NCBI GenBank assembly: GCA_029246705.1 | Contig: JAQWMQ010000039.1 | Location: forward strand, 16,274 to 80,273 | Direction: 5' to 3' | Source: Phycisphaerales bacterium | GTDB lineage: Bacteria; Planctomycetota; Phycisphaerae; Phycisphaerales; SM1A02 | DNA: 64,000 bases | Shown: positions 51,319-59,532 of the stretch, one piece after another | Layout: each line of letters begins with the position of its first letter | Position numbering within the stretch: the stretch's first letter is position 1 | Program-made: the position numbers and the translations under genes | The notes under the pieces: model-generated | Database searches by the model: none | Told to the model about the DNA's origin: nothing | The model's input: the letters and a program-made list of their open reading frames with translations, nothing else

Positions 51319-53403
51319 TCAGCAACCCCAGTTGCCCAGGACGACCGACAGGTCCACGCCGTCCACGATCCCGTCGTCGTTGATGTCGGCGGGACAGGTG
51401 CAGGGTCCCCAGCTTCCAAGCAGGATCGAGAGATCGATGCCGTCCACGCAACCGTCGTGGTTGATGTCACCGGCCTTCCAGACCGGCAGCTCGAGTGCCT
51501 GCACGTCCATGGGTTCCGGTGCGCTCTTGCCCTGGCTGGTCCAGAGACTGTGGGCAATGGAGCCAAGTGCGTTGTCCGCGGTGTTGCGGAGGAAGTCCAT
51601 GTACTCGCTGGTCGAGGTCTGGTAGTAGAGCGTCGCGACGATGTTCTTGGTTTCCGGCGGAATGATGTACTCGGTGTCGTCCCAGTACTGGTTGTCCGCA
51701 TAGGCGTAGGGGATCGATTCCGCTCCGACGGATTGCAGTTCCGCGTAGGTCGCTCCGCGCGGGGGAATCCGGTTGTCGAAGAGCCTGACGTTGTTGAGTG
51801 CCAGGTGGAAGGACTCGCCTGCCGGCAGGTTGGTGGCTGCGGCGACTTCGTCGGAGAGGCCCGCCCTCATCTCGTAGATCTTCGCGCCGTTCAGGTCCAG
51901 GGCAGCCTTGTTGTAGTCGTAGGCTCCCGATTCCGCGATCAGGTTGTCGTCCTGGTCATAGAACTGGATGTTCAGCCACATTCTTCGTCCCTCGGGATAC
52001 CCCGTCGGAAGCTTGTGACCGGTCTGGTTGATGATGCGCACGCTGAGGTAGCCGCCGGCGGAGATGCTCAACTCCATGTCCGAGGCGTCCTTCAGCATCT
52101 GGACCGTCCGGGCCTTGGCGGCCTGGACGCGCTCTTCGGTCAGTCCGGTGATCTCCGATCCCTGTCCGTTGGCTTCGAAGTGTTCCTTGACTGCTCCGAC
52201 CACCCAGGTGTTCGACCCGGCGAAGGAGTGTTGTCCGATGTCGTAGCGCTGGGGGTTCTCGGGGTTGTCCTCGAACACGCAGGCCGCTCCGACCTGCTTG
52301 GGCATGTGACAGTCCTGGCAGCTGCGCATCAGTCCGTCCGAGCCCTCGGGGATGTAGCCGCCAAAGCGGTTGTCATCGAAGGCCACGCCGGTCTCGGCGA
52401 AGTCGCTGATCAGCCATTCGCTGTAGGTCCGCTGCTCGGGGTACATGTCGTTGGGGTTGCCGGTCGGGTGGGCGTTGCCATCCTCCAGGCTGGTGAGGTC
52501 GTACGCGCCGGTCTTCGGGTTCTTCATGAACAGCGGGTTGCTCACATCGTGGCACTGTCCGCAGAACGCACTCTGGCGGTGGTAGGGGGACTCGACCAGC
52601 CAGATGAAGTGTCCGTTGGTCGCTCCGTGAACGCCGTACCAGTTGGTGCTGATCTCATCCGGTCCGTAGGGACCACGTCGCATGCTCTGGGGGTCGACGA
52701 CGTAGGAGGCGTTGCCCGTGAACTCTGGAAAATCACCGGAGGCCTGCAGCGCTGCAATGATCGGGGAATCCGGATATTCCTCGCCGTAGGGATCGTTGAA
52801 GTCACCGGAAGCGGGGGGGAACCCGTGGGCACTCTCGCCGCTGACGTAGCAGTCCTGAGGTGCGCTCGGGTCCGGGTCCTCACAGGGAACGGGATTCACC
52901 GCGCGGTGGCAGAAGTTGCAGTTGATGCCATCGAAGTCATCGTCGCTGAACGTGGCAAATGGGTCGGTCAGTTCCGTCTCGAAGGACTTGCCACTCAGCC
53001 AGGCGTTGGGTGCATGGCATCGAATGCAGGTCTCGCCGCCGAACTTCACGTCCTGCATGGCGATGGACACGGCTGCATGCCAGACCGGGTCACGTGCGGA
53101 CTGTCCCATCATGCTGGCGACCCAGGGGTCGTAGGGAGCTGTTTCGACGTTGAATTCGGCGTGGCAGTAGGTGCAGTTTGTGCTGCTGGTGATCTGGTCG
53201 AAGCTCTTGAAGTCGGGGGGCGGCTGCGTTCCCGGCTGGTAGAAGTCGGCTTCGGTGGTCTGGAGCTGAACCTGATCTTCCTCGCCGTTGGCGCCCGCGC
53301 TTGGCTGGTTCGTGAATTGGACGGCCAAGATCACCACCGCTGACATGACTGCAAGGCCAGTTGTCATCTTGAATGACTTGAACCCACGTTGGTTGGATTG
53401 CAT
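51319..53403 (-). CDS. Exported pentahaem cytochrome c with dockerin-like tail
   Basis: A 694-residue exported protein. A signal peptide (about 10-38) precedes a haem region with five CxxCH sites: CTYCH, CIRCH, CNFCH, CGQCH and CQDCH (about 75-375). A beta-rich domain follows (about 430-625) with NQTGHKLPTGYPEGRRMWLN, as seen in multihaem cytochromes of the c554/NrfB-like groups. The C-terminus carries two dockerin-type Ca loops (DINHDGCVDGIDLSILLGSW and DINDDGIVDGVDLSVVLGNW) and ends WGC. It probably moves electrons in the periplasm or at the surface, while the tail anchors or sorts it. AGGAG lies 10 nt before the ATG at 53403. Confidence 0.88.
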   Translation of the reverse strand: MQSNQRGFKSFKMTTGLAVMSAVVILAVQFTNQPSAGANGEEDQVQLQTTEADFYQPGTQPPPDFKSFDQITSSTNCTYCHAEFNVETAPYDPWVASMMGQSARDPVWHAAVSIAMQDVKFGGETCIRCHAPNAWLSGKSFETELTDPFATFSDDDFDGINCNFCHRAVNPVPCEDPDPSAPQDCYVSGESAHGFPPASGDFNDPYGEEYPDSPIIAALQASGDFPEFTGNASYVVDPQSMRRGPYGPDEISTNWYGVHGATNGHFIWLVESPYHRQSAFCGQCHDVSNPLFMKNPKTGAYDLTSLEDGNAHPTGNPNDMYPEQRTYSEWLISDFAETGVAFDDNRFGGYIPEGSDGLMRSCQDCHMPKQVGAACVFEDNPENPQRYDIGQHSFAGSNTWVVGAVKEHFEANGQGSEITGLTEERVQAAKARTVQMLKDASDMELSISAGGYLSVRIINQTGHKLPTGYPEGRRMWLNIQFYDQDDNLIAESGAYDYNKAALDLNGAKIYEMRAGLSDEVAAATNLPAGESFHLALNNVRLFDNRIPPRGATYAELQSVGAESIPYAYADNQYWDDTEYIIPPETKNIVATLYYQTSTSEYMDFLRNTADNALGSIAHSLWTSQGKSAPEPMDVQALELPVWKAGDINHDGCVDGIDLSILLGSWGPCTCPADINDDGIVDGVDLSVVLGNWGC

Positions 53404-53718
53404 CGCTGAACAGCTCCTGGGCGCTACTGCTGCGGTCCCCCCGGGGGGCTCGAAGCATGTCTCAAAACCGGCCTTTCAGTCCTCGCCAACGGGCATCAGG
53501 ACCGATCTACAGGATCATCATCGAGCAATCAACGAATGGTCTTTATCTGCGGATCAATTCCTGACCGATTGGTGGGGATTCGGCCATTCATACGGTACGC
53601 GTGCGTTGGGGTGCGTCAACTCTCAACCAAAGAGTCCGATCAACATAAAAGAGCGCCTCCATGGGTCTTTTAGGACCCTGGAACCTCGATTTCAGAAACT
53701 CCGATAGAATCCATCTCC
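53404..53718. other. 315-nt gap between divergent cytochrome and lipoprotein genes
   Basis: No gene is supported. It contains the ribosome binding site of the cytochrome gene (AGGAG on the minus strand, 53414-53418) and a perfect CCCCCCGGGGGG palindrome (53437-53448) 33 nt from the cytochrome start. GGGTC/GACCC forms a small hairpin near 53663-53678, and a TAGAAT -10 candidate lies at the right end. The left part is probably the cytochrome promoter region, but no -35/-10 pair was convincing. Confidence 0.4.
53705..53710 (+). promoter_or_regulatory. Candidate leaderless -10 box (TAGAAT)
   Basis: TAGAAT lies 8 nt before the ATG at 53719, and no ribosome binding site is visible between them. 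Confidence 0.4.
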
Positions 53719-54447
53719 ATGACCTGTGGGATCGACATCAAGTGGACTTGGAAGCACGCCTCTGCGCTCTGCTCGGGCGTGGGTGGGCGGCTGCTTGGTC
53801 TGCTGCTCTGTTTGTTGGTTATCGGTCCTGGCTGCAGTGCCCCTCAGAGCCAGCCAGCGACCATGGCAGTCGACCCCGGTGGGTACCAAGCCTGTTTCGA
53901 TGCCGTCATCCTGGTGGCTCGGGACAGCGGCATGCCCGCGATCCTGCGCGATCGGGCAGGAGGCGTGGTTGAAACAGCTCCCCGGCTTTCCGGGTCCCTT
54001 TTCGAACCCTGGCGGCTCGATAACGCTTCCTTCGGCGAGACCCTCGAGAACACGGTGAGCTTCCAGAGGCGTCGGGCTCGGTTCGAGTTCGTGCCTGCCG
54101 ATTTCGTGGCACCTTCAGCGGGTGATCCGAACGTCCTCGAAGGCCCGCCCCTTCCCGGTTCCTCGGGCGATGATCTTCTTGATGTACGCACCTACCCGGG
54201 GCCGTTGGAAGTCCGGGTCTGGGTCTATGTCGAGCGTGCCTTCACGCCCGGACTTCGTTCGGGCACCTGGACCCGTTCGCAGACCACCTTCAGCACGGAC
54301 ACCCTGAAACCGGTTCGAGATGCCGATGACCAGACCGTCGTCGACTTCAGCAAGTGGACACCGGTTCGACGGGATCCCGCCTACGAACAACGTCTGCTCG
54401 AAGCGCTGTCCAGGCAGATTGCGGCAGTCAACGCGGATCGCACCTGA
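53719..54447 (+). CDS. Predicted lipoprotein of unknown function
   Basis: A 242-residue protein with a lipoprotein signal: hydrophobic LLGLLLCLLVIGPGC, lipobox Cys at about 39, preceded by a longer than usual N-region. The mature part has YQACFDAVILVARDSGMPAI (helix) and several beta strands (PLEVRVWVYVERAF), reminiscent of small envelope lipoproteins common in planctomycetes, but I recognise no family. It ends with a basic helix (YEQRLLEALSRQIAAVN). The only start with a suitable signal is ATG 53719. The stop lies inside a terminator hairpin shared with oppB. Confidence 0.65.
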   Translation: MTCGIDIKWTWKHASALCSGVGGRLLGLLLCLLVIGPGCSAPQSQPATMAVDPGGYQACFDAVILVARDSGMPAILRDRAGGVVETAPRLSGSLFEPWRLDNASFGETLENTVSFQRRRARFEFVPADFVAPSAGDPNVLEGPPLPGSSGDDLLDVRTYPGPLEVRVWVYVERAFTPGLRSGTWTRSQTTFSTDTLKPVRDADDQTVVDFSKWTPVRRDPAYEQRLLEALSRQIAAVNADRT

Positions 54448-54464
54448 ACCAGGTTCGTTCAGGT
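54442..54464. terminator. Bidirectional terminator hairpin covering both stop codons
   Basis: ACCTGAAC and GTTCAGGT form a perfect 8-bp stem with a 7-nt loop between convergent genes. The lipoprotein stop (54445-54447) and the oppB stop (54459-54461) both lie in the stem, as with the palindrome at 6743-6768. Confidence 0.6.
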
Positions 54465-55412
54465 CAGCTCGATCCTGGGGTCCACCCATCGGTACATCAC
54501 GTCCACGACGAGGTTGAACAGCACCAGCAGTGTCGAATAGACCAGGACCACGCCCATGATCAGGGTGAGGTCCTTTGCCAGGACCCCGTCGACGAAGTGC
54601 TGGCCGATACCCGGAACCGCGAAGACCTTCTCCACCACGAACGAGCCGGTGAGGGCGATCGCCGTCGCGGGTCCGAGGTAGCTCAGTACCGGTAGAAAGG
54701 CGTTCTTCAGGGCATGTCGCATCGCCACTCGTCTCTCGGAGAGCCCCTTCGCCCTGGCCGTTCGTGCATGGTCCGTGGCCATCTGTTCCAGCATGCCGAA
54801 GCGAACCAGCCTCGAAATGTAGGCGGCAAAGGGAAGCGAAAGCGTGATCGCCGGAAGCACCAGGTCCGAAGGTGATCCCCAACCACCCACCGGGAACCAC
54901 TTCAACCAGGCGGCGAACACGATCAGGAGTGCTGCTCCGGTGACGAATGACGGCAGACTGATGCCGATCAATGCGATCGACTGGGTCGACACGTCGGCAA
55001 TCGAGTTCGCACGCAGGCCTCCGATGACACCTGCGCCCAGGCCGACCACGGTCGCAATGAGGATCGCGGAAAAACCAAGCACCAATGACACCGGGATGCC
55101 GTCCATCAGGATCTCGTTCACGGTCCAGTCGCGTTGTTGCAGGCTCGGTCCGAGATCGAACGGGTAGGCAGCATCACCGATCAACCAGGAGATTCCGGTC
55201 GCGTTGCCCAGGTAGGAGAAGTAGAAGTCCACCGGATCCGAAAGGTTGTACTGCTGCTCCATGGCGGCAATGATCTCGGGAGCCGGGCGACGGCCCTCGG
55301 GATTCTCAAGCGGGTTTCCAGGAATCAGCCAGGCCAGCACGAACGTGATGGTGTAGACCGCGAGCACGATGAAAGGGAGTTGGACCAGGCGTCGTGCAAT
55401 CAGTGGAAGCAT
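54459..55412 (-). CDS. oppB: Oligopeptide ABC transporter permease, OppB/DppB type
   Basis: A 317-residue permease with six helices. The family N-terminus is RRLVQLPFIVLAVYTITFVLAW, and the cytoplasmic coupling loop reads RTARAKGLSERRVAMRHALKNAFLPVL (EAA-type motif). It imports peptides together with OppC, the ATPases and a binding protein. The matching binding-protein gene lies about 0.9 kb away on the same strand, but an opposite-strand UbiA-like gene separates them, and no oppC or ATPase genes follow here. TAGACT lies 9 nt before the ATG at 55412. Confidence 0.9.
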   Translation of the reverse strand: MLPLIARRLVQLPFIVLAVYTITFVLAWLIPGNPLENPEGRRPAPEIIAAMEQQYNLSDPVDFYFSYLGNATGISWLIGDAAYPFDLGPSLQQRDWTVNEILMDGIPVSLVLGFSAILIATVVGLGAGVIGGLRANSIADVSTQSIALIGISLPSFVTGAALLIVFAAWLKWFPVGGWGSPSDLVLPAITLSLPFAAYISRLVRFGMLEQMATDHARTARAKGLSERRVAMRHALKNAFLPVLSYLGPATAIALTGSFVVEKVFAVPGIGQHFVDGVLAKDLTLIMGVVLVYSTLLVLFNLVVDVMYRWVDPRIELT

Positions 55413-55421
55413 CGTTCAACC

Positions 55422-55427
55422 AGTCTA
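55422..55427 (-). promoter_or_regulatory. Candidate -10 box (TAGACT) of oppB
   Basis: On the minus strand TAGACT ends 9 nt before the ATG at 55412, suggesting an own promoter with almost no leader. Confidence 0.35.
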
Positions 55428-55456
55428 CCGGGGTGACGGCATCCATCGAAGCCACG

Positions 55457-55462
55457 TAGGCT
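55457..55462 (+). promoter_or_regulatory. Candidate leaderless -10 box (TAGGCT)
   Basis: TAGGCT lies exactly 6 nt before the ATG at 55469; no ribosome binding site is present. Confidence 0.45.
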
Positions 55463-55468
55463 TTCCAC

Positions 55469-56338
55469 ATGGCATCTCCTCTCGGCATCCTGTCCGCACT
55501 GGCTCACCTCCAGATCGTGATGGCAGTGTCGGCGGTGGCCTTCGTCCAGACGGCTTCTCTGCTGCTGGTCGGAAGGGGGGCGTCGACCGGCTGGCTGCTG
55601 GCGGCCCTGCTGGGAACCCTGGGGATCTATCTTCTCGACGGTGTTCGCAGCGCGGATCGCGAGGATTCGGTGAGTCAGGCCCGACGGGCAACGCTTTGTC
55701 GGCGGCATCGCGGTCTTTTCAGCAGTCTGGGGCTCCTTGCCCTCGTCGGCGGCGGGATCTGTGCCGTGAGCTCCAGCTCTTCGCCCTGGGTGTTGGTGCT
55801 GCTTGGGTTGCTGGGCTTGGCAGGGCTCGCTCACGTCCTGCCGATCGTGCCCTGGCGATCCGGTCGCGTGACCACCAAGAACCTTGGGCTCATCAAGCCT
55901 CTCGTGATCAGCCTGGCCTGGTTGATCGGCGGGCTGCTGGTGTCCTTCGAATCCGATCCGGCCGGTCCACCGCCCTCCCTGGGGGGGCTGATCGGGTTCT
56001 CATTGATGAGCTTTCCCCTGCTCCTCCTCGATTCGATCTGGCTTGATCGGCGCGACATGCAGGCTGATGCCCGTTTCGGGCAGGACACCTGGGCGGGGCG
56101 ACTTGATACCGGCCGGTATCGGTTGGTCACCGGCATCCTGCTGATGCTCCCATGCCTGGGGTGCCCATGGCTGCCCGGCGGCTGGGTCATGATCGGCTGG
56201 TTCTGGCTTGGGGCGATCTGGCTGGTCCTGGTCCCACCCCAGCGCCTTGGCTCGGAAGCGATGCAGGTCTGCCTCGCGGCACTCTGGCGCTACACCGGGT
56301 TGATCGGAGCCTTGATCCTGGTCACTACCGGTCGCTGA
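55469..56338 (+). CDS. UbiA-like polytopic membrane protein
   Basis: A 289-residue hydrophobic protein with seven or eight helices. Two Asp-rich loops sit where UbiA-superfamily prenyltransferases bind Mg-diphosphate: LLDGVRSADRED (about 52-66) and DSIWLDRRDMQADARFG (about 188-204). The second closely follows the family's DxxxDxxxD spacing; the first lacks the usual NDxxDxxxD Asn, so activity is uncertain. UbiA enzymes attach prenyl chains to quinone, haem or sugar acceptors. The gene lies antisense between oppB and oppA and overlaps the oppA 3' end by 14 nt (56325-56338), with its own promoter candidate 6 nt upstream. Confidence 0.65.
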   Translation: MASPLGILSALAHLQIVMAVSAVAFVQTASLLLVGRGASTGWLLAALLGTLGIYLLDGVRSADREDSVSQARRATLCRRHRGLFSSLGLLALVGGGICAVSSSSSPWVLVLLGLLGLAGLAHVLPIVPWRSGRVTTKNLGLIKPLVISLAWLIGGLLVSFESDPAGPPPSLGGLIGFSLMSFPLLLLDSIWLDRRDMQADARFGQDTWAGRLDTGRYRLVTGILLMLPCLGCPWLPGGWVMIGWFWLGAIWLVLVPPQRLGSEAMQVCLAALWRYTGLIGALILVTTGR

Positions 56339-58193
56339 TCGGTTGCAGCGCCCAGAGATTCTGCTCCAGCCTGGGATGCCTGGTGATGCCACGCAGTCGA
56401 GCGGGCTCGTACATGTAGGTGGTCGCGTAGTGATAGATCGGGAGGATCGGCATCGCTTCCTCCAGAAGAAACCGCTCCGCCTCACTCAACTGGGCCATCC
56501 GTCGTTCAGGGTCTCGTTCCCGAGCGGCCTCGGCGAGCATGGCGTCGAAGGCTTCGCTCGAATATCCGCGGTCATTGTTGCCATCGGTCGACAGCGAGAG
56601 ATCAAGGAACGTGGTGGGGTCGCCGTAGTCCCCGAACCAGCCGCCCCTGGCGACCATGAAGTCGCCACCCTTGAGGTCCTCCTTGTAGGCCTTGGTGTCC
56701 TTGCCCCGCAAGGCGGTCTCGAGACCGAGATGCCTGCTCCACATGTCACGCATGGCCAGCCCCATGTCGCGGTATCTGGGCTCGCCGGTCGAATAGAGAA
56801 AATCGATCGTCGGGAAGGGCGTGCCGTCTGGATCCTCGAGGATCGAGTCGCCATCTCGATCCAGCCAGCCAGCTTCGGCCAGTTCGGCCTTTGCACGTTC
56901 CGGGTCGAACCCAAGTCCCGCCGGCGAGACATACCCCGGAATCGAATTCGGCGGCACCAGGGTCTCTGCGACCGCTTCACCGGTTCTCAGGACGAGATCA
57001 ACGATCTTCTGCTTGTCGATCGAGCGTGCCAGTGCGCGCCGGACCCTCGGATCCTTCAGTGGGTTGTCGCGACCTCCCACGAGCTGATCGCGGCAGTTGA
57101 GACTGAAGTAGAAGGTGCCGAAGGCTGGTACCACATGGACATCACGACGTTCGCCGTCTTCGGGTTCAGGGAGATCACTCAGCGCTTCGTCGAGTTCAAG
57201 CCCTTGTGAAAGCATGGTTTTCAGTGAATCCGAGTGCTTGTCCTGGTAGGCCTTCATCTGGTTGGACATGTCCGCCCGGTACTCGGCCATCAGGTCGGTC
57301 ACCCAGTCGACCGTACCGGCCTGGAAGGCGAGCACGGTGGTGTTCGGGTCCTGGATGCAGCGGACCTCGATCGTGTCCGCTGCGGCCATCGTCGGGTTCC
57401 AGTACTCGGGGTTTCGTTCCAGGCGTAGATCGCGCTTGTATCGCCACCTCTTCAGCTGGTACGGCCCGTTGCCCACATGAGCTCCGGCTTTGGTCCATCC
57501 GTGTTCCTGTTCAAGCATCCCGGTGCGTGGGTTGAGCCTCACGTACTGCTCCACCGTGGCCGGATGTACCGGAGAGAGAACCGCAAAGGCACAGAGGTCC
57601 AGGAAGTAGGGGATCGGCTCTGACAACGTGACCTCGAGGGTGCGCTCATCAAGGGCCTTCAAGCCCACGGTCTCCTCGAATCGTTGATTGGTCTCCTCCA
57701 GGAGGGCTTCGGCGGCTTCCGGGGAGTGAACTTCGCCGCTGGCGTAGTCACCAGTGGCCTTGGATCGCCACGTGAAGAACTCCGGAACGCCCTGGATGCC
57801 GTTGAAGAAGCCGCTGTAGTCAGCGGCCGTATCCGGCATGATCGCCCTGCGCCAGGCGTAGACGAAGTCATCGGCGGTCACCGGGTCGCCGTTGCTCCAC
57901 CGGGCATCCGGGCGTATCTGGAAGGTCCAGGTGCGACCATCCTCGGAGGACGTCCATGATTCCGCCGCTGCCGGGAGGATTTCCGCGGTCTGCCCGTCCA
58001 TCCGAACCAGCCCTTCGTAGAGCGAGCGGGCCATTCGAAGGTCCTGCATGTAGCTCATGCGCTGTGGGTCGAGTGTGAAGCAGTCACTGCCCTGCGCCAC
58101 CACCACATCCGCTCTGGGCGCTGGCCTGTCCAGCAGCATTGCAGCGACCACGGCAGCGAGTAGGGCTACGAACGGAAGTATGATTTTTGGCAT
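56325..58193 (-). CDS. oppA: Oligopeptide ABC transporter substrate-binding protein
   Basis: A 622-residue family 5 extracellular solute-binding protein. An N-terminal hydrophobic segment (about 4-20) acts as signal or anchor; no lipobox Cys is seen. Family patterns are FTLDPQRMSYMQDLRMARSLYEGLVR, TWTFQIRPDARWSNGDPVTADDFVYAWRR and ARSIDKQKIVDLVL. It captures peptides in the periplasm for the Opp permease; oppB is about 0.9 kb downstream on the same strand. The length is longer than E. coli OppA (543). TAGCCT lies 6 nt before the ATG. Confidence 0.9.
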   Translation of the reverse strand: MPKIILPFVALLAAVVAAMLLDRPAPRADVVVAQGSDCFTLDPQRMSYMQDLRMARSLYEGLVRMDGQTAEILPAAAESWTSSEDGRTWTFQIRPDARWSNGDPVTADDFVYAWRRAIMPDTAADYSGFFNGIQGVPEFFTWRSKATGDYASGEVHSPEAAEALLEETNQRFEETVGLKALDERTLEVTLSEPIPYFLDLCAFAVLSPVHPATVEQYVRLNPRTGMLEQEHGWTKAGAHVGNGPYQLKRWRYKRDLRLERNPEYWNPTMAAADTIEVRCIQDPNTTVLAFQAGTVDWVTDLMAEYRADMSNQMKAYQDKHSDSLKTMLSQGLELDEALSDLPEPEDGERRDVHVVPAFGTFYFSLNCRDQLVGGRDNPLKDPRVRRALARSIDKQKIVDLVLRTGEAVAETLVPPNSIPGYVSPAGLGFDPERAKAELAEAGWLDRDGDSILEDPDGTPFPTIDFLYSTGEPRYRDMGLAMRDMWSRHLGLETALRGKDTKAYKEDLKGGDFMVARGGWFGDYGDPTTFLDLSLSTDGNNDRGYSSEAFDAMLAEAARERDPERRMAQLSEAERFLLEEAMPILPIYHYATTYMYEPARLRGITRHPRLEQNLWALQPISDR

Positions 58194-58199
58194 TGTGAC

Positions 58200-58205
58200 A
58201 GGCTA
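58200..58205 (-). promoter_or_regulatory. Candidate leaderless -10 box (TAGCCT) of oppA
   Basis: On the minus strand TAGCCT ends exactly 6 nt before the ATG at 58193. Confidence 0.45.
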
Positions 58206-58233
58206 TTCCGTCACGAGGATCTTGTCGAACGAC

Positions 58234-59268
58234 TCACGAGCCGGCGAGCTTGGTCCAATCGCCGGCACCGCCGAGGAAGTTCGCACGATTGCCGTCTCGC
58301 CATGCTTCCGAGGGGTCGCTCTTGGGGGTTCCACTCGGGCCGAGCACCAGTCGGGTGAGGACCGTCGCCTGGTAGATCGCATCGCCGTAGGCTTCGCGGA
58401 TATCGGCATCGGCCTGCAGCTGTTCCCAGGCACCATCGGCGGTCGCGATGATCTGGACCAGGCTCGCGACGATCTTCTTGTTGAAGTCTCGACGGGTCAG
58501 TCCGTCGAGACCGATGAATTCAGTTCGGAGCAACAGCACCATTCCGGAGATCGCGCGGGCGAGTTTCGGGTCGTCCTTGAGGCGGCCGAGGGTGTCACTG
58601 AGGACCTTCGCCTGGGCACTGATGGCAGCGCCGCGAATGTCATTGGGGACGTTGGTATCGGAGCCGATGGTGGTCAGCGCGCGAAACTCATGCTGAAGGG
58701 CGATCCATGACTTCTCCTGGGTCGCACCGTTGATGATCGCCCTGATGATCGAGTTGAACTGTCGCGGGCGAACCAGTTCCGCATCGGTGCTTTTAAGCGA
58801 CGTGCTCAACATGTTCGAGACGAAGATCCTCCCCGCGGGGTTGGTCATCGACTCGTTCTCGATCCTTCTTGCCAGTGCGAGGTTTGAATCGGAAGTGCGC
58901 ACGAAGGCCATCACCCTCAGGACATTGAAGCGGTTGAAGTGGTTTCCGCTCTCGAGGATCGGACGAGTTTGCTTGATGAACTCGCTGCCGAAGGCTTCCC
59001 TGAACACGGGAGAGGTTCCAAAGCTGGTGAGGACCTCGATGAACTTGTCTCGGGCCTTCACGACGGTGGGGGGGGTCTCGCTGGTAAGTCCCCGGACTCC
59101 CTCGGTGACGAAGGTGTCAAGCACCTGCTTCTGGCTGGTGGTCAGTGGATTGGTGGTCTGGATGAACCCCGTGACGTCCTGAGCACCCGCACCACTGGAG
59201 ATGGAGAGCAGGATCACTGAAACCAAGGCAAGGAAGGAGTGGTGCATCGAGGTGTTCTTCATGATCAT
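58234..59268 (-). CDS. Exported protein of unknown function
   Basis: A 344-residue protein with a signal peptide (hydrophobic SFLALVSVILLSISSGAGAQ, cleavage near residue 29) and a mostly helical mature part with repeat-like helices (TSQKQVLDTFVTEGVRGL, FRALTTIGSDTNVPNDIRGA). The spacing of helices suggests a HEAT- or TPR-like solenoid, but no repeat is clear. I do not recognise a family. ATG 59268 is chosen as the first start before the signal peptide; a GTG at 59307 would add 13 polar residues. It is divergent from another exported helical-repeat gene, so the two may share a regulatory region (59269-59532). Confidence 0.6.
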   Translation of the reverse strand: MIMKNTSMHHSFLALVSVILLSISSGAGAQDVTGFIQTTNPLTTSQKQVLDTFVTEGVRGLTSETPPTVVKARDKFIEVLTSFGTSPVFREAFGSEFIKQTRPILESGNHFNRFNVLRVMAFVRTSDSNLALARRIENESMTNPAGRIFVSNMLSTSLKSTDAELVRPRQFNSIIRAIINGATQEKSWIALQHEFRALTTIGSDTNVPNDIRGAAISAQAKVLSDTLGRLKDDPKLARAISGMVLLLRTEFIGLDGLTRRDFNKKIVASLVQIIATADGAWEQLQADADIREAYGDAIYQATVLTRLVLGPSGTPKSDPSEAWRDGNRANFLGGAGDWTKLAGS

Positions 59269-59532
59269 GGTTGGTTCGTCTGTGTCTCTTTGAGGAGATC
59301 CTTCCACAGGATCTCGGGCCGGTTCGTTCGCTCTGGCGCCCTCGAACGAGGCGTTCGGGGCGGGCAGGCTCCTGAATTCAGGGCCACCAAGTTGGGTGAC
59401 CGTACCGGGGGACGGTTCCGATTGTCAACGACTGCAGGTAGACTCTGCCACCCCCCCGGAGCTTATGGAATGGCGCCCTCGCCCTTTTCATGTCGCACGC
59501 CCCCGGGCAGGGGATGGAGCTCAAGCACCCCC

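Noticed and set aside
59465..59467. ATG at 59465 as start of the TPR gene
   Set aside because: It is out of frame; the in-frame candidates are 59470 and 59533.
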